A stretch of 62,631 nucleotides of DNA from Clostridia bacterium (GCA_017431365.1 JAFRLF010000091.1:1-62631); one strand, 5' to 3'. Positions 35,267 to 44,148 are shown, counted from the stretch's first letter. Program-made: numbers and translations. Notes: generated by a model from the letters alone, not told the origin.

Positions 35267-35979
35267 GCGCTCACCTCCCCGATCGCTTCGGAAAGATCGA
35301 TGGCACCCTCATATAGCGCTTTGCCGACGATGGCTCCATACAGCCCCAGGCGAGAAAGCGCCCTCAGGTCATTCATACTGCTTACGCCGCCTGAGGCGAT
35401 AATCTGCATTTTGTACTTGATCTGAAGATTGGCATACAGCGATCTGTTTGCGCCTGACAGCACACCGTCCCGCGCAATATCGGTACAGATAATCGTTCCA
35501 ACGCCCATTTGCTGCAGGCGCAGGCAGAAATCATCCAGCGCCAGTCCCGTCAGCTGTGTCCAACCTTTAATCGCGACTTCGCCTTGTTTCACATCAACGC
35601 CAACGGCTATCGACTGACCGTAGGCGTCTATGGCGTTCTGCGTAAAAGCGCTGTCCGTAACCGCGGCTGTACCGAGGATAACACGCCTTACACCGCTGTG
35701 CAGATAACGTTCAATGATGTCCATACTGCGAACGCCGCCGCCAACTTCGATATACAGATTTGTATGCGAAGCTATATCCTGTATCGTCTTCAGGTTCGGC
35801 GTTCCACCGTTCAAAGCGCCTTCCAGATCAACGACGTGCAGATGCGTCGCGCCAGCCTGTTCGAAGCGCCGGGCCACGCTCACCGGATCATCATCGTATA
35901 CGGTCATTTGTTTATAATCTCCCCGCAGGAGACGTACAGCCTTGCCATCGACTATATCTATAGCCGGAAAGACGATCAT
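35263..35979 (-). CDS. hisA: ProFAR isomerase
   Basis: 238 residues, the half-barrel duplicate of HisF. It opens the ribose of ProFAR by an Amadori rearrangement. The N-terminal FPAIDIVDGKAVRLLRGDY carries catalytic Asp8; the second Asp is in VGVDVKQGEVAIKGW. GGGVRSMDII and IASGGVSSMNDL bind the phosphates. Start overlaps the hisH stop (ATGA). No PriA-like features are evident. Confidence 0.97.
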   Translation of the reverse strand: MIVFPAIDIVDGKAVRLLRGDYKQMTVYDDDPVSVARRFEQAGATHLHVVDLEGALNGGTPNLKTIQDIASHTNLYIEVGGGVRSMDIIERYLHSGVRRVILGTAAVTDSAFTQNAIDAYGQSIAVGVDVKQGEVAIKGWTQLTGLALDDFCLRLQQMGVGTIICTDIARDGVLSGANRSLYANLQIKYKMQIIASGGVSSMNDLRALSRLGLYGAIVGKALYEGAIDLSEAIGEVSA

Positions 35980-36611
35980 AGCTCTTCACCACTCCATTCA
36001 CAAAACGACTTGAGGATACGCAGACCCACGTCTCCGCTCTTCTCCGGGTGGAACTGACACCCGCAGATACATCCTCTCGCCACCGCGGCCGTCACGGGGA
36101 TAGAATAGTCCGTATTCGCGATGACATATTGATCGCACGACGTCGCATAGTACGAGTGGACAAAGTAGACATAATCTCCGTTCTTTATACGGTTGAAGAT
36201 AGGATGGACCTTCCCGGACTTCTCGATTAAGGAAAGCTGGTTCCATCCGATATGAGGGATTTTCAGTTCAGGAGATATCCGCTCCTTAAGCGCCACAACT
36301 CGCCCGGGTATCAGTCCCAGTCCCTTATGTTCGCCAAACTCATAGGACGTTTCAAACAGGAGCTGCATGCCAAGGCATATGCCCAGAAGAGGCTTTCCGC
36401 TGTCGACAACAGACCTTACGACCTCAGATAGTCCAGTGGCAGACAGTTTCTTTGCCGCGTCGGCGAACGCGCCAACGCCCGGCAGGATCACCCGGTCCGC
36501 CGAAAGGACAGTTTCCGGCTGATTCGTGACGACCGCTTCAGCGCCGATTGCTGTCAAAGACTGCTTAAGAGAAAACAGGTTCCCTACGCCATAATCAACG
36601 ATCGCAATCAT
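35976..36611 (-). CDS. hisH: Imidazole glycerol phosphate synthase glutaminase subunit
   Basis: 211 residues, class I glutamine amidotransferase. It releases ammonia from glutamine and channels it to HisF. The nucleophile Cys79 is in LLGICLGMQLLFE, and the His/Glu of the triad are in CQFHPEKS near residue 190. YGVGNLFSL at the N-terminus and VILPGVGAF are typical. Nine nt separate it from hisB. Confidence 0.97.
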   Translation of the reverse strand: MIAIVDYGVGNLFSLKQSLTAIGAEAVVTNQPETVLSADRVILPGVGAFADAAKKLSATGLSEVVRSVVDSGKPLLGICLGMQLLFETSYEFGEHKGLGLIPGRVVALKERISPELKIPHIGWNQLSLIEKSGKVHPIFNRIKNGDYVYFVHSYYATSCDQYVIANTDYSIPVTAAVARGCICGCQFHPEKSGDVGLRILKSFCEWSGEEL

Positions 36612-36620
36612 AGACGCACC

Positions 36621-37208
36621 TCAGATCAATCCTTTTGACGAAGGGATGACGCCTTCCTGCCTTGGATCTACAGCGCAGGCCATGCGAAGGCATCGGGCCA
36701 TGGCTTTAAACACGCCTTCGGCTACGTGGTGACTGTTATGACCCGCCAGCCTGCGGATATGAATCGTCATGCCTGACGTTCGCGCGAATGCCTGCCAGAA
36801 TTCCTCGACGAGCTGTGTGTCAAACGCGCCAATCTTCTCCGTTTCAAAGGGCACGTCGTAACCAAGATACGAGCGCCCCGAAATGTCTATCGCGGCCAGT
36901 ATCAGAGCTTCGTCCATGGGAAGAATGGCTTGCCCGTACCGGGCTATCCCCGCCTTGTCCGACAGCGCTTTTTCAAACGCAAGTCCAAGGCAGATACCAA
37001 TGTCTTCAACCGTGTGGTGGTCGTCGACATAAGTGTCACCCTGACAATTGATTGTGAGATCAAAGCACCCGTACACCGCAAAGAGCGTCAGCATATGATC
37101 AAGAAACCCGGATCCAGATGACAGATTCGCTTTCCCCGTGCCATCCAGATTCAGCGTCAGCGATATCTTTGTTTCTTTCGTCATCCTTTGAATATCCGCA
37201 CAGCGCAT
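36621..37208 (-). CDS. hisB: Imidazoleglycerol-phosphate dehydratase
   Basis: 195 residues, the monofunctional form without an N-terminal phosphatase domain. It dehydrates IGP to imidazole-acetol phosphate using manganese. Metal-binding motifs are visible: GFLDHMLTLFAVYG, DDHHTVEDIGICLG and AGHNSHHVAEGVFKA. TKISLTLNLDGTGKA opens the domain. The lack of a fused HisN domain means histidinol-phosphatase must be encoded elsewhere. hisC ends 2 nt upstream. Confidence 0.97.
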   Translation of the reverse strand: MRCADIQRMTKETKISLTLNLDGTGKANLSSGSGFLDHMLTLFAVYGCFDLTINCQGDTYVDDHHTVEDIGICLGLAFEKALSDKAGIARYGQAILPMDEALILAAIDISGRSYLGYDVPFETEKIGAFDTQLVEEFWQAFARTSGMTIHIRRLAGHNSHHVAEGVFKAMARCLRMACAVDPRQEGVIPSSKGLI

Positions 37209-37210
37209 CT

Positions 37211-38269
37211 CTATTCCTCCAAAATCTCCTTAAGGGCTGACAGAAGGGCCTCCATCTGCTCCGGCGTGCCGATGGTGATTCGGTTGTATGGACTGACGCG
37301 CGTCCCGTCAAAGTGCCTGACGAGAATCCCCCGATCACGCAACTTTTGATAGATGACCGTTCCATCCAAGATATGACTCTGGGCAAAGACAAAATTGCCC
37401 AGGCTATCCGTCACGTCAAAATGCAGTTTTCTCAGTTCAGCGATGGTATGCTTTCGCGCCTCTATGATGGATCGGCAGCATTCGTCATAATACGACTGTT
37501 CACTTAGCGCCGCTATGCCGGCAGCCATGGTCATGCGATTGACATTGTATGGATTGGTGCTGAACTTGATTCGGTTCAGATCATCAATGAGTTCTTTCGA
37601 GCCCAAAGCAAATCCCAACCGAGCGCCAGCCAAACTGCACGATTTTGAAAAAGTCTGGACAACAAGGAGGTTACTGTAAGTATCAATCAGGCGTGTGCAG
37701 GATGTCGCGCCAAAGTCGATATAAGCTTCGTCTATCACTACTACGTTCTGCGGATGATCCCTGAGCAGGGTCTTGATTTCGTCGAGGCCGAGAGCCAATC
37801 CCGTCGGCGCGTTTGGGTTAGCAATGACGATCAACCCGTCGTGTCCTCTATAGTCGTCAACGCAGAGGGTAAAATCGTCTTTTAACGGAATCGTCTCATA
37901 ATGGACGCCGTGCAGCTCGGCGAACACCTTGTAAAACCCATATGTCACGTCAGGGAAATAAGCCTTGCCGCCCCTTCCCGCAAAGGCCATAAATGCAAAG
38001 TTCAGAATATCGTCAGAGCCGTTGGAGAGAAATACCTGATCCGCTTCAACGTCATAACGTTGAGCGACAGCTTTGCGCAGCGCTTCGCAATTCGGATCTG
38101 AATACAGGTTGAGGTTCTGTACTTCCGAAACGACGGCACTGAGGACAGACGGTGCAGGCGGATATGGCGATTCATTTGTGTTGAGCTTGATGTACTTTCT
38201 ATCGTGCGGCTGCTCACCCGGCGTATATACCTGCAAGGTCTGATAGTCCGGCCGAAGATACCGGCTCAT
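37211..38269 (-). CDS. hisC: Histidinol-phosphate aminotransferase
   Basis: 352 residues, fold-type I PLP enzyme of the HisC branch. It converts imidazole-acetol phosphate to histidinol phosphate using glutamate. KLNTNESPYPPAP, YSDPNCEALRKAVAQRY, NPNAPTG, VVIDEAYIDFG and the PLP lysine in VVQTFSKSCSLAGARLG are all present. The start overlaps the hisD stop (ATGA). Confidence 0.95.
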   Translation of the reverse strand: MSRYLRPDYQTLQVYTPGEQPHDRKYIKLNTNESPYPPAPSVLSAVVSEVQNLNLYSDPNCEALRKAVAQRYDVEADQVFLSNGSDDILNFAFMAFAGRGGKAYFPDVTYGFYKVFAELHGVHYETIPLKDDFTLCVDDYRGHDGLIVIANPNAPTGLALGLDEIKTLLRDHPQNVVVIDEAYIDFGATSCTRLIDTYSNLLVVQTFSKSCSLAGARLGFALGSKELIDDLNRIKFSTNPYNVNRMTMAAGIAALSEQSYYDECCRSIIEARKHTIAELRKLHFDVTDSLGNFVFAQSHILDGTVIYQKLRDRGILVRHFDGTRVSPYNRITIGTPEQMEALLSALKEILEE

Positions 38270-39573
38270 GGTTCATCCTTCTTTCCGCAGACGTCGGAGC
38301 GGTCAACAGAGCGTGACATCACGCTGCGGGCGTGACCCGACAGCCCCTCTGCCTCAGCAAAAGCGGCGACCTGGTCCGCTACTGAGGCAAGCGCCCTCTC
38401 AGTATACGCCGTATACTGGGTCTTCTTCACAAAGTCGTCAACGGAAAGAGGGCTGTAAAAGCGCGCCGTTCCAGCCGTCGGCAGCGTGTGATTCGGACCC
38501 GCCATGTAGTCGCCCAAGGCTTCCGGCGTATATCGGCCCAAGAAGACAGAACCGGCGTTGCGTACGCGTCCAAGCCATTCGAAGGGCTCATCGACGCAGA
38601 GTTCCAGATGCTCGGGCGCCAGCTCGTTGGAGATTTCTATCGCCTGATCAAGGCTTTCCGCGACGATTATTTTACCGTTCTGTTCAATTGAAGCCTCGGC
38701 TATAGCGCGCCGCGGCAGCGTAACGAGCTGTTCGGCGATCTCCCGGCTTACCGCCTCGGCCAGGGCATCACTGTCCGTAATGAGAACGGCGCTGGCCAGC
38801 TTGTCATGTTCGGCTTGAGAAAGAAGATCCGCCGCCAGCTGTCGGGGATTGCTGTTCCCGTCTCCGATGATGAGTATCTCGCTGGGCCCGGCAATCATGT
38901 CAATGGCGACCTGACCAAAGACCTGTCTCTTTGCTTCGGTGACATAAGCATTTCCAGGACCGACGATTTTGTCTACTCTCGGTATGGTCTCCGTACCATA
39001 GGCCATCGCCGCAATGGCCTGCGCGCCGCCGGTCTTAAATATGCGATCGACGCCAGCCAGATGCGCGGCTGCCAGTATATTGGGATTGATCGACCCGTCA
39101 CTCAGAGGTGGCGTGGTCATGATCAATTCGGGACATCCGGCTATCTTTGCAGGAATCGCATCCATGAGGACAGTTGAAGGATAAGCGGCCGTGCCGCCCG
39201 GCACGTACATGCCCACGCGACTGAGCGGCGTGACCTTTTGTCCCATGACAACGCCGTTCTCAAGCGCAATTATAAAACCTTGTCTAACCTGCTTCTCGTG
39301 AAAGAAGCGGATATTTTCGGCAGCTTGTTCGAGGATTGAATAAAAAGACGGATCGACCCGCCTGAGCGCTGAATCCATTTCGTCCTGGGATACTTCGATT
39401 GCCTCGAGCTGAGCATGATCGAATTTCGAGCAGTATTCGATTAACGCTCTGTCTCCCTCGCTTCGAACGGTCTTAATGATGTCGGCGACGATGGAGGAAA
39501 CGTCATAAGCGCCTCCAACTCTGTTGAACACCTGTTCGGATATTAACTCCGAGGTCTTGTAGATTTTAATCAT
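38266..39573 (-). CDS. hisD: Histidinol dehydrogenase
   Basis: 435 residues, full length. It carries out the last two NAD-dependent oxidations from histidinol to histidine. VGMYVPGGTAAYPSTVLM, GGAQAIAAMAYGTETIP with VDKIVGPGNAYV, AGPSEILII and NELAPEHLELCV, which holds active-site residues, are all typical, and SVFLGRYTPEALGDY follows. It overlaps the hisG end by 8 nt. Confidence 0.97.
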   Translation of the reverse strand: MIKIYKTSELISEQVFNRVGGAYDVSSIVADIIKTVRSEGDRALIEYCSKFDHAQLEAIEVSQDEMDSALRRVDPSFYSILEQAAENIRFFHEKQVRQGFIIALENGVVMGQKVTPLSRVGMYVPGGTAAYPSTVLMDAIPAKIAGCPELIMTTPPLSDGSINPNILAAAHLAGVDRIFKTGGAQAIAAMAYGTETIPRVDKIVGPGNAYVTEAKRQVFGQVAIDMIAGPSEILIIGDGNSNPRQLAADLLSQAEHDKLASAVLITDSDALAEAVSREIAEQLVTLPRRAIAEASIEQNGKIIVAESLDQAIEISNELAPEHLELCVDEPFEWLGRVRNAGSVFLGRYTPEALGDYMAGPNHTLPTAGTARFYSPLSVDDFVKKTQYTAYTERALASVADQVAAFAEAEGLSGHARSVMSRSVDRSDVCGKKDEP

Positions 39574-40189
39574 TTCCGTTCACCTGCCTGTTTAATTCGC
39601 GTATCAGAGTGCCTATTTCTCCCGTCTTGAATTTATATGCCGCCTTGTTGGCAATCAGGCGTGCGCTTATGGGCACAATCGTCTCGATGGGTTCAAGATT
39701 GTTTTCCAGAAGGGTCTTCCCCGTTTCAACTATATCGACGATGACATCTGACAATCCAAGAATCGGAGCGAGCTCTATCGAACCGTTTAAGTGAATGATG
39801 TCAATATCACGGCATTTCTCAGCGTAGTATCGGCGGGCTATGCGTGAAAACTTGGTAGCGACGCGCAGTGTTTTTTCTGGATCGTCATGAAAGTCCTTTT
39901 TTGTCGCGACACACATGCGACATGCGCCAAGCTTCAGATCCAGCATCTCGTAGACGTCAGGCTGATACTCTAGGATGATATCTTTCCCGACGACGCCGAC
40001 ATCCGCCGCGCCGCGCTCCACATAAATTGCCACGTCAGACGGTTTGACCCAGAAACAGCAGACTTTGTCGCCTTCAAATATGAGCTTGCGGTTGTTCTCG
40101 AGGATCGACGGGCACTCGAAACCTGCCCTGGCGAACATGTCATAGACCTTCTCGCCTAGACGTCCTTTAGGCAAAGCCACATTAATCAT
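39566..40189 (-). CDS. hisG: ATP phosphoribosyltransferase catalytic subunit, short form
   Basis: 207 residues from ATG 40189 (GGGGGGATC lies upstream; ATG 40195 is an alternative). It is the short HisG lacking the C-terminal regulatory ACT-like domain, so it needs HisZ, encoded immediately upstream. It couples PRPP to ATP, the committed step. NVALPKGRLGEKVYDMF, RGAADVGVVGKDIILE, RVATKFSRIARRYY and GSIELAPILGLSDVIVDIV with ETGKTL (PRPP loop) are visible. The gene overlaps hisZ by 8 nt. Confidence 0.96.
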   Translation of the reverse strand: MINVALPKGRLGEKVYDMFARAGFECPSILENNRKLIFEGDKVCCFWVKPSDVAIYVERGAADVGVVGKDIILEYQPDVYEMLDLKLGACRMCVATKKDFHDDPEKTLRVATKFSRIARRYYAEKCRDIDIIHLNGSIELAPILGLSDVIVDIVETGKTLLENNLEPIETIVPISARLIANKAAYKFKTGEIGTLIRELNRQVNGND

Positions 40190-41270
40190 TTGCATCGATC
40201 CCCCCATCTTTGAAACGCAGCACTCTGCGGCTTGTCATTTTCTCAGGGAGAGCCCGCTGAGCTGAAACGGAACACTTTCTCGAGAGTTCACGTACGGCTT
40301 CAGACAGCGCACGCATGTCCGCGTTCTCATCATAGAGGAGTATCGTATCGACATCGTAAGCGCGCCTTTCGCGATCGAGCCGCTGCAATTGATCGAGATA
40401 AATCGCGAAACCGACCGCCTTGCCGTCCCGTGACATGCGCCGCATCAATTTATCATACTGCCCGCCAGACGATACGCTGGAAGGCAGACCGCTGATATAT
40501 CCCTGAAAGACAATACCGTTGTAATAATCCATACTGTTGACGATAGAAAAATCAATGATCAGTCTGCCATCTTTGACGACATCATCCAGAAGATCCGTTA
40601 CGGCCTTGAGCTCCTGCAGGGATTTGAGCGCATCGGGATTCGTACATAAAGGAGCGAGTTCTGACATGACCTGGTCAGCGCGCCCGTGCTGATCGATCAA
40701 CGAGATGATCTTGTCCACGTTTTGTCCCACGCAGAGCTGCCTGATGCCATCCTTGTTTTTTGCGCCGACACACTGTAAGACAAGCGCACGGTCTTCATCA
40801 CTGAGGTTTAATTCCTGCACTAAGGACGATACGATTCCCATATGCGATATTTCAATCACATACCGCTCGTCTATTATGCGAAGACTTTCAGCCGCAAGAC
40901 TGATGACCTCGCACAGATCATACAAGTCCACGTCTCCCATGCATTCCAACCCCGTCTGCATGATCTCTCGAAAGCCATCCTCACCGGAGGCGCGGTATAC
41001 ATTTTCAGCGTAATGCATCTTTCTGACACATCCGGGCTGCGTTATGGTATTCTTTATGATAGACAGGGTGACGTCGGGCTTCAGAGCCATAAGCCGTCCG
41101 CTGATATCGTTAAAAGTGATGACTCTTTCTGATTTCAAAAAATCCTTGTTACGTGCGTAGAGGTCATACTCCTCAAATTTGCTCATTTTGAAGGGCATGT
41201 ATCCGAACCGCTCATATAACTCGCGCAGTTCATAGACCGCTTTTTCTTCGCGCTTCATCGTTCTGTACAT
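40182..41270 (-). CDS. hisZ: ATP phosphoribosyltransferase regulatory subunit
   Basis: 362 residues from ATG 41270 (GGTGAG 9 nt upstream). It is a histidyl-tRNA-synthetase paralogue without aminoacylation. Class II core features remain: FEEYDLYARNKDFLKSERVITFNDISGRLMALKPDVTLSI by parts, with MHYAENVYRASG and GLECMGDVD, and the later YYNGIVFQGYISGLPSSVSSGGQYD. The usual N-terminal PEGTRD-like segment of HisZ is missing, so the chain begins at the first core helix. It pairs with short HisG for feedback control by histidine. First gene of the operon. Confidence 0.93.
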   Translation of the reverse strand: MYRTMKREEKAVYELRELYERFGYMPFKMSKFEEYDLYARNKDFLKSERVITFNDISGRLMALKPDVTLSIIKNTITQPGCVRKMHYAENVYRASGEDGFREIMQTGLECMGDVDLYDLCEVISLAAESLRIIDERYVIEISHMGIVSSLVQELNLSDEDRALVLQCVGAKNKDGIRQLCVGQNVDKIISLIDQHGRADQVMSELAPLCTNPDALKSLQELKAVTDLLDDVVKDGRLIIDFSIVNSMDYYNGIVFQGYISGLPSSVSSGGQYDKLMRRMSRDGKAVGFAIYLDQLQRLDRERRAYDVDTILLYDENADMRALSEAVRELSRKCSVSAQRALPEKMTSRRVLRFKDGGIDAND

Positions 41271-41306
41271 GTCAAAGTCTCACCGCCATCGTATGATTAC
41301 TTTATC

Positions 41307-41335
41307 ATATTACCACGTTAATATGCTAAAGTCAA
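41307..41335 (-). promoter_or_regulatory. Promoter of the his operon
   Basis: On the minus strand TTGACT (41335-41330), 17 bp, TAATAT (41312-41307). Transcription would begin near 41300, leaving only ~30 nt before hisZ, too short for a T-box or His-leader attenuator. Confidence 0.8.
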
Positions 41336-41439
41336 TTTGGATTCTGTTAATTTCAGGCATGTCGATAAAATAATTATGATCGCGAAGAAATCAGGCAGGA
41401 ATTTCGGTTTTTTTGTTGAATAGAAAAAAGGATAATTAA

Positions 41440-41757
41440 GTGGGAGTGTTCGCGTTGAACAGTATTTCTCAGATTCTCAGGCCTCGAAACATCATTCTCT
41501 TTTCCGGCGCGCTGATTCTGGTCCTGGTCATTTTGTATATCGCGCAGAGCCGATATATTGCCTCGCAGGCCGAAAGTATAGAAACATTGATCGAGGATTA
41601 CAGCACGATCAAAGCGGCTTCTATCGACCTCGAAGAACAGATTTCCTTTACCTATACTGACACATACATCGAGCGTGAAGCCCGCAGACGCCTTGGCCTC
41701 ATTCATGAGGGTGAAGTGTTATATGAACAAAACGGCGCTGTGGAAACGCCTGACTGA
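41440..41757 (+). CDS. FtsB/DivIC-like septum formation protein
   Basis: 105 residues from a GTG at 41440 with AAGGA 7 nt upstream. The layout is a short cytoplasmic part, one transmembrane helix (~18-36, NIILFSGALILVLVILYIAQ) and an external coiled coil (~38-75), ending with TDTYIEREARRRLGLIHEGE. That last motif (YIEkxARexLGLvkpGE-like) is the hallmark of the FtsB/DivIC family. These proteins bind FtsL and FtsQ/DivIB in the divisome. It stands alone on the plus strand between two minus operons. Confidence 0.85.
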   Translation: MGVFALNSISQILRPRNIILFSGALILVLVILYIAQSRYIASQAESIETLIEDYSTIKAASIDLEEQISFTYTDTYIEREARRRLGLIHEGEVLYEQNGAVETPD

Positions 41758-41785
41758 ATACATGATTCGTCCAAAATACATTTCT

Positions 41786-41816
41786 GCCGCCATCCCTAGT
41801 GGACGGCGGCGCTTTT
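41786..41816 (+). terminator. Terminator of the FtsB-like gene
   Basis: GCCGCCATCC (41786-41795) pairs with GGACGGCGGC (41801-41810) with one A-C mismatch and a 5-nt loop, followed by GC and TTTT. The loop contains the stop codon of the convergent ROK gene. Confidence 0.6.
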
Positions 41817-42764
41817 GTTCACGGCCTGCATTGCGCAGCTCAGCGCCGCGTAATCTCCGATCCGTTCGCCTAAACTGGCCGCAGCGACTGTGACTGCCTG
41901 AAGGCTGCCGTCAAGGCATTCATTTTTCATGACCCTTTCCATATACGGCCGGAGCCATTGCTCACACCGGACAAATATCGACCCAAGGACGATGACTTCC
42001 GGATTCAAAATGTCGACTATAGCTGACAAACCGTATCCCAGCTTCTCGCCGCAGATCTGAAACACCCTGAGCGCCGTACGATCTCCGTCCCGCGCGGCAT
42101 CCGCTATGTCCTTCGCCGTCAGCCGAGCGGCACTCTCCTCATGCCAGTATGATGGCCTTTTCCCGCTCTGTATAGCTTCCATAGCCAGGGTTTCACCCAA
42201 TTGAGCGATACCTCCACCCGAACAAAAGCCCTCAAATGAACCGGCCTTCCCATATCCCGAAGGACCAAAGGACGCGAGTCGCACATGCCCCACTTCGCCC
42301 GCGTTGCCGTTCGCGCCACGAATAAGCTGATCGTTCATGATGATGCCCGCCCCAAGGCCCGTGCCGAAAGTCAAAAACACCATGTCGTGGGAACCTCTCC
42401 CAGCGCCCCATCGCCATTCCGCAAGGGCACAAGCGTTGGCGTCATTTTCCAATGTGCAGGGAACATGAAACCGTTCGCGCGCAAGTTCGACCAGGGGAAC
42501 GCGATCCCATCCCGGGAGGTTCGGCGGTGAAAGGACAATGCCTCGGTCAGCATCGAGCGGCCCTCCGCAGCTAAAGCCGCACGCGTCCGGAGAAGACCCA
42601 TCGAGGAGACTTTCAGCCATCAGGAAAAGCTTTTCCACGCAAGACCTCCAGTTCGGCAACGTGAGAAAAGCATCCCGTTTCAATATTTGAAGTTCACCGT
42701 TTTCTTCCTGAGCCAGAGATACGGCGCACTTCGTACCGCCGATATCAAAGCCAATCAGGCGCAT
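41796..42764 (-). CDS. ROK-family sugar kinase (atypical, zinc motif missing)
   Basis: 322 residues. ATP-binding FDIGGTKCAVSLAQ (Asp7-Lys12), catalytic Asp108 in LENDANACALAEWRWG, LTFGTGLGAGIIMN, and AGEVGH (Glu157, His160) show an active ROK kinase fold. The ROK zinc motif C-x-C-G-x-x-G-C-x-E should follow, but residues 166-178 read FGPSGYGKAGSFE: glycines and Glu are kept, cysteines are not. This defines a subgroup whose substrate (glucose, ManNAc, allose or other) is open. No DNA-binding domain, so a kinase rather than a repressor. Confidence 0.88.
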   Translation of the reverse strand: MRLIGFDIGGTKCAVSLAQEENGELQILKRDAFLTLPNWRSCVEKLFLMAESLLDGSSPDACGFSCGGPLDADRGIVLSPPNLPGWDRVPLVELARERFHVPCTLENDANACALAEWRWGAGRGSHDMVFLTFGTGLGAGIIMNDQLIRGANGNAGEVGHVRLASFGPSGYGKAGSFEGFCSGGGIAQLGETLAMEAIQSGKRPSYWHEESAARLTAKDIADAARDGDRTALRVFQICGEKLGYGLSAIVDILNPEVIVLGSIFVRCEQWLRPYMERVMKNECLDGSLQAVTVAAASLGERIGDYAALSCAMQAVNKSAAVH

Positions 42765-42788
42765 ATATAACCTCCAGCGTGAGTATGA

Positions 42789-43664
42789 TTATGAATCGGC
42801 GCTTCCCACTTCGATTTTGGGCATCCTCGCCGGTTTATGCCGATCCCGTATGGTCTTAACAATGTATACTGAAACAACGAACAACAGCAGCAGCGAAACA
42901 ACTGTCATGATATGGGAGAAAGTGACGTCCGGTTCACCTGACGACGTCTGTTCTCCGCTGACCATAATGACGGGATTTATTTGCATATTGGAAATCTGCA
43001 GGGTTTCTTCTGCCGAAATCGCAACCGTTGAGATAGAGTCCGCTTCTTGAATTATTCTTTCACCGGAGGCGGTCACTGCCGAGGCCGAAAACGACCAGTC
43101 GCCCTGATCGAGCACTTTCCGCACAATGACACTTTCGCCGGGTTCAAGACAGTTTGAGACGCAGCCATAGGCGCCAAGCGTTTTTTCAGAGAGGCTGACA
43201 TCATACAGAGGACTATGACCCTCATTTTGGATCAACGCCGTCACCTGTCCGCGTTCCTCTTCACTGAGGCGGAGGGAGAGCGACGGACTGTCGACGTTTA
43301 TGTCCAGGGGCTGACAGTTGATTTGCCGGACTTCGCCCCGCCAGGTAAAAAAGGCATCGGAATCACTGACACAGTCTTCATTCACGCGCAGACGCAGCGA
43401 CACAGTCACGCTCTCCCCAGAATTGACCCGATCTATTTGGGCGACCTCTCCGGCGAGGATATCGGTGATCGTGACCTGCGTAGCGGCTGTGTCCGACATG
43501 TTGCGAAACGTATAGCAGAGCGTCGTAAAGCTGCCCTCTGTCACCCAGGTGTCAGACGCTTCTCTGAGCAGATAGATATCCGGCTCATCCGCCAGCGCAT
43601 ACTGGTGAAAGACACACAATATGACGAGGCAGGCGCATACAGCAACAAGACTAATCTTCTTCAT
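42789..43664 (-). CDS. Secreted, membrane-anchored protein with Ig-like repeats, unknown function
   Basis: 291 residues. A signal peptide is clear (1-25, hydrophobic core VAVCACLVILCVF, cleavage at ALA-DE). The middle contains two beta-rich segments of DUF11/CARDB-like type (YTFRNMSDTAATQVTITDIL and LIQNEGHSPLYDVSLSEKTL), and a transmembrane helix (~250-272) leaves a short basic tail. It resembles extracellular adhesion or anchoring domains. It sits 24 nt before the ROK gene and after the DUF3783 gene, all on one transcript. Domain family is a suggestion from the pattern NxGxxPLYDVxL only. Confidence 0.7.
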   Translation of the reverse strand: MKKISLVAVCACLVILCVFHQYALADEPDIYLLREASDTWVTEGSFTTLCYTFRNMSDTAATQVTITDILAGEVAQIDRVNSGESVTVSLRLRVNEDCVSDSDAFFTWRGEVRQINCQPLDINVDSPSLSLRLSEEERGQVTALIQNEGHSPLYDVSLSEKTLGAYGCVSNCLEPGESVIVRKVLDQGDWSFSASAVTASGERIIQEADSISTVAISAEETLQISNMQINPVIMVSGEQTSSGEPDVTFSHIMTVVSLLLLFVVSVYIVKTIRDRHKPARMPKIEVGSADS

Positions 43665-43728
43665 GTCATAATCTGCTTTCCTGTTTTCACACCGTCTGTT
43701 TGCCGCCGTTCCGACTGCGTAAAAAAGC

Positions 43729-44079
43729 CTATTCTTCTCTGATCAGCTCCTGATGGAGCTGACACGCATTCCAACGGCTGTTTGTTTCCGTCATGACGGC
43801 TTTGAGCCGTACGGAGCAGGTCTTTCGTAATTCGTCGAGAAAATGTGAAAAGATTTCCGGATCGAAATTGACCAGAACGATCATTTCATCATCAAAATAC
43901 GCCAAAGGCCCCGAGATGAGTGTTTCACCGTTTTGACACCCGCCGCAGAGTTCTGCAAGAGTAAGCCCCTGCGCGTTCTTTTGTACAGGCTGAACGCATA
44001 CCCCAAAGCGCCGCGCAACCGAAGCGAGCGCCTCTGATTTTTCTGCATTGATATTGAAGGAAAGGAGGAGAGGTCCCAT
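43729..44079 (-). CDS. DUF3783 domain protein
   Basis: 116 residues. The C-terminal half (EMIVLVNFDPEIFSHFLDEL, then RLKAVMTETNSRWNACQLHQ) matches the DUF3783 pattern; the N-terminal half has GGCQNGETLISGPLAYFD with a Cys. Function is unknown in the family. SD GGGGTGA lies close to the ATG. First gene of the operon with the membrane-anchored protein and ROK kinase; its promoter overlaps the terminator of the previous operon. Confidence 0.75.
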   Translation of the reverse strand: MGPLLLSFNINAEKSEALASVARRFGVCVQPVQKNAQGLTLAELCGGCQNGETLISGPLAYFDDEMIVLVNFDPEIFSHFLDELRKTCSVRLKAVMTETNSRWNACQLHQELIREE

Positions 44080-44099
44080 AAAATCACCCCGCGAACATC

Positions 44100-44128
44100 A
44101 ATATACCATATAAAGACGGATGGGTCAA
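44100..44128 (-). promoter_or_regulatory. Promoter of the DUF3783-ROK operon
   Basis: On the minus strand TTGACC (44128-44123), 17 bp, TATATT (44105-44100). The -35 box lies in the loop side of the terminator hairpin at 44112-44148. Confidence 0.7.
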
Positions 44129-44148
44129 TCATCGATCCATCCGTCTTT
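44112..44148 (-). terminator. Terminator of the ABC/GldG/DUF4340 operon
   Basis: A perfect 12-bp stem, AAAGACGGATGG (44112-44123) with CCATCCGTCTTT (44137-44148), and a 13-nt loop. The T-tract is part of the stem and works in both directions. It follows the stop at 44184 by 36 nt. Confidence 0.75.
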
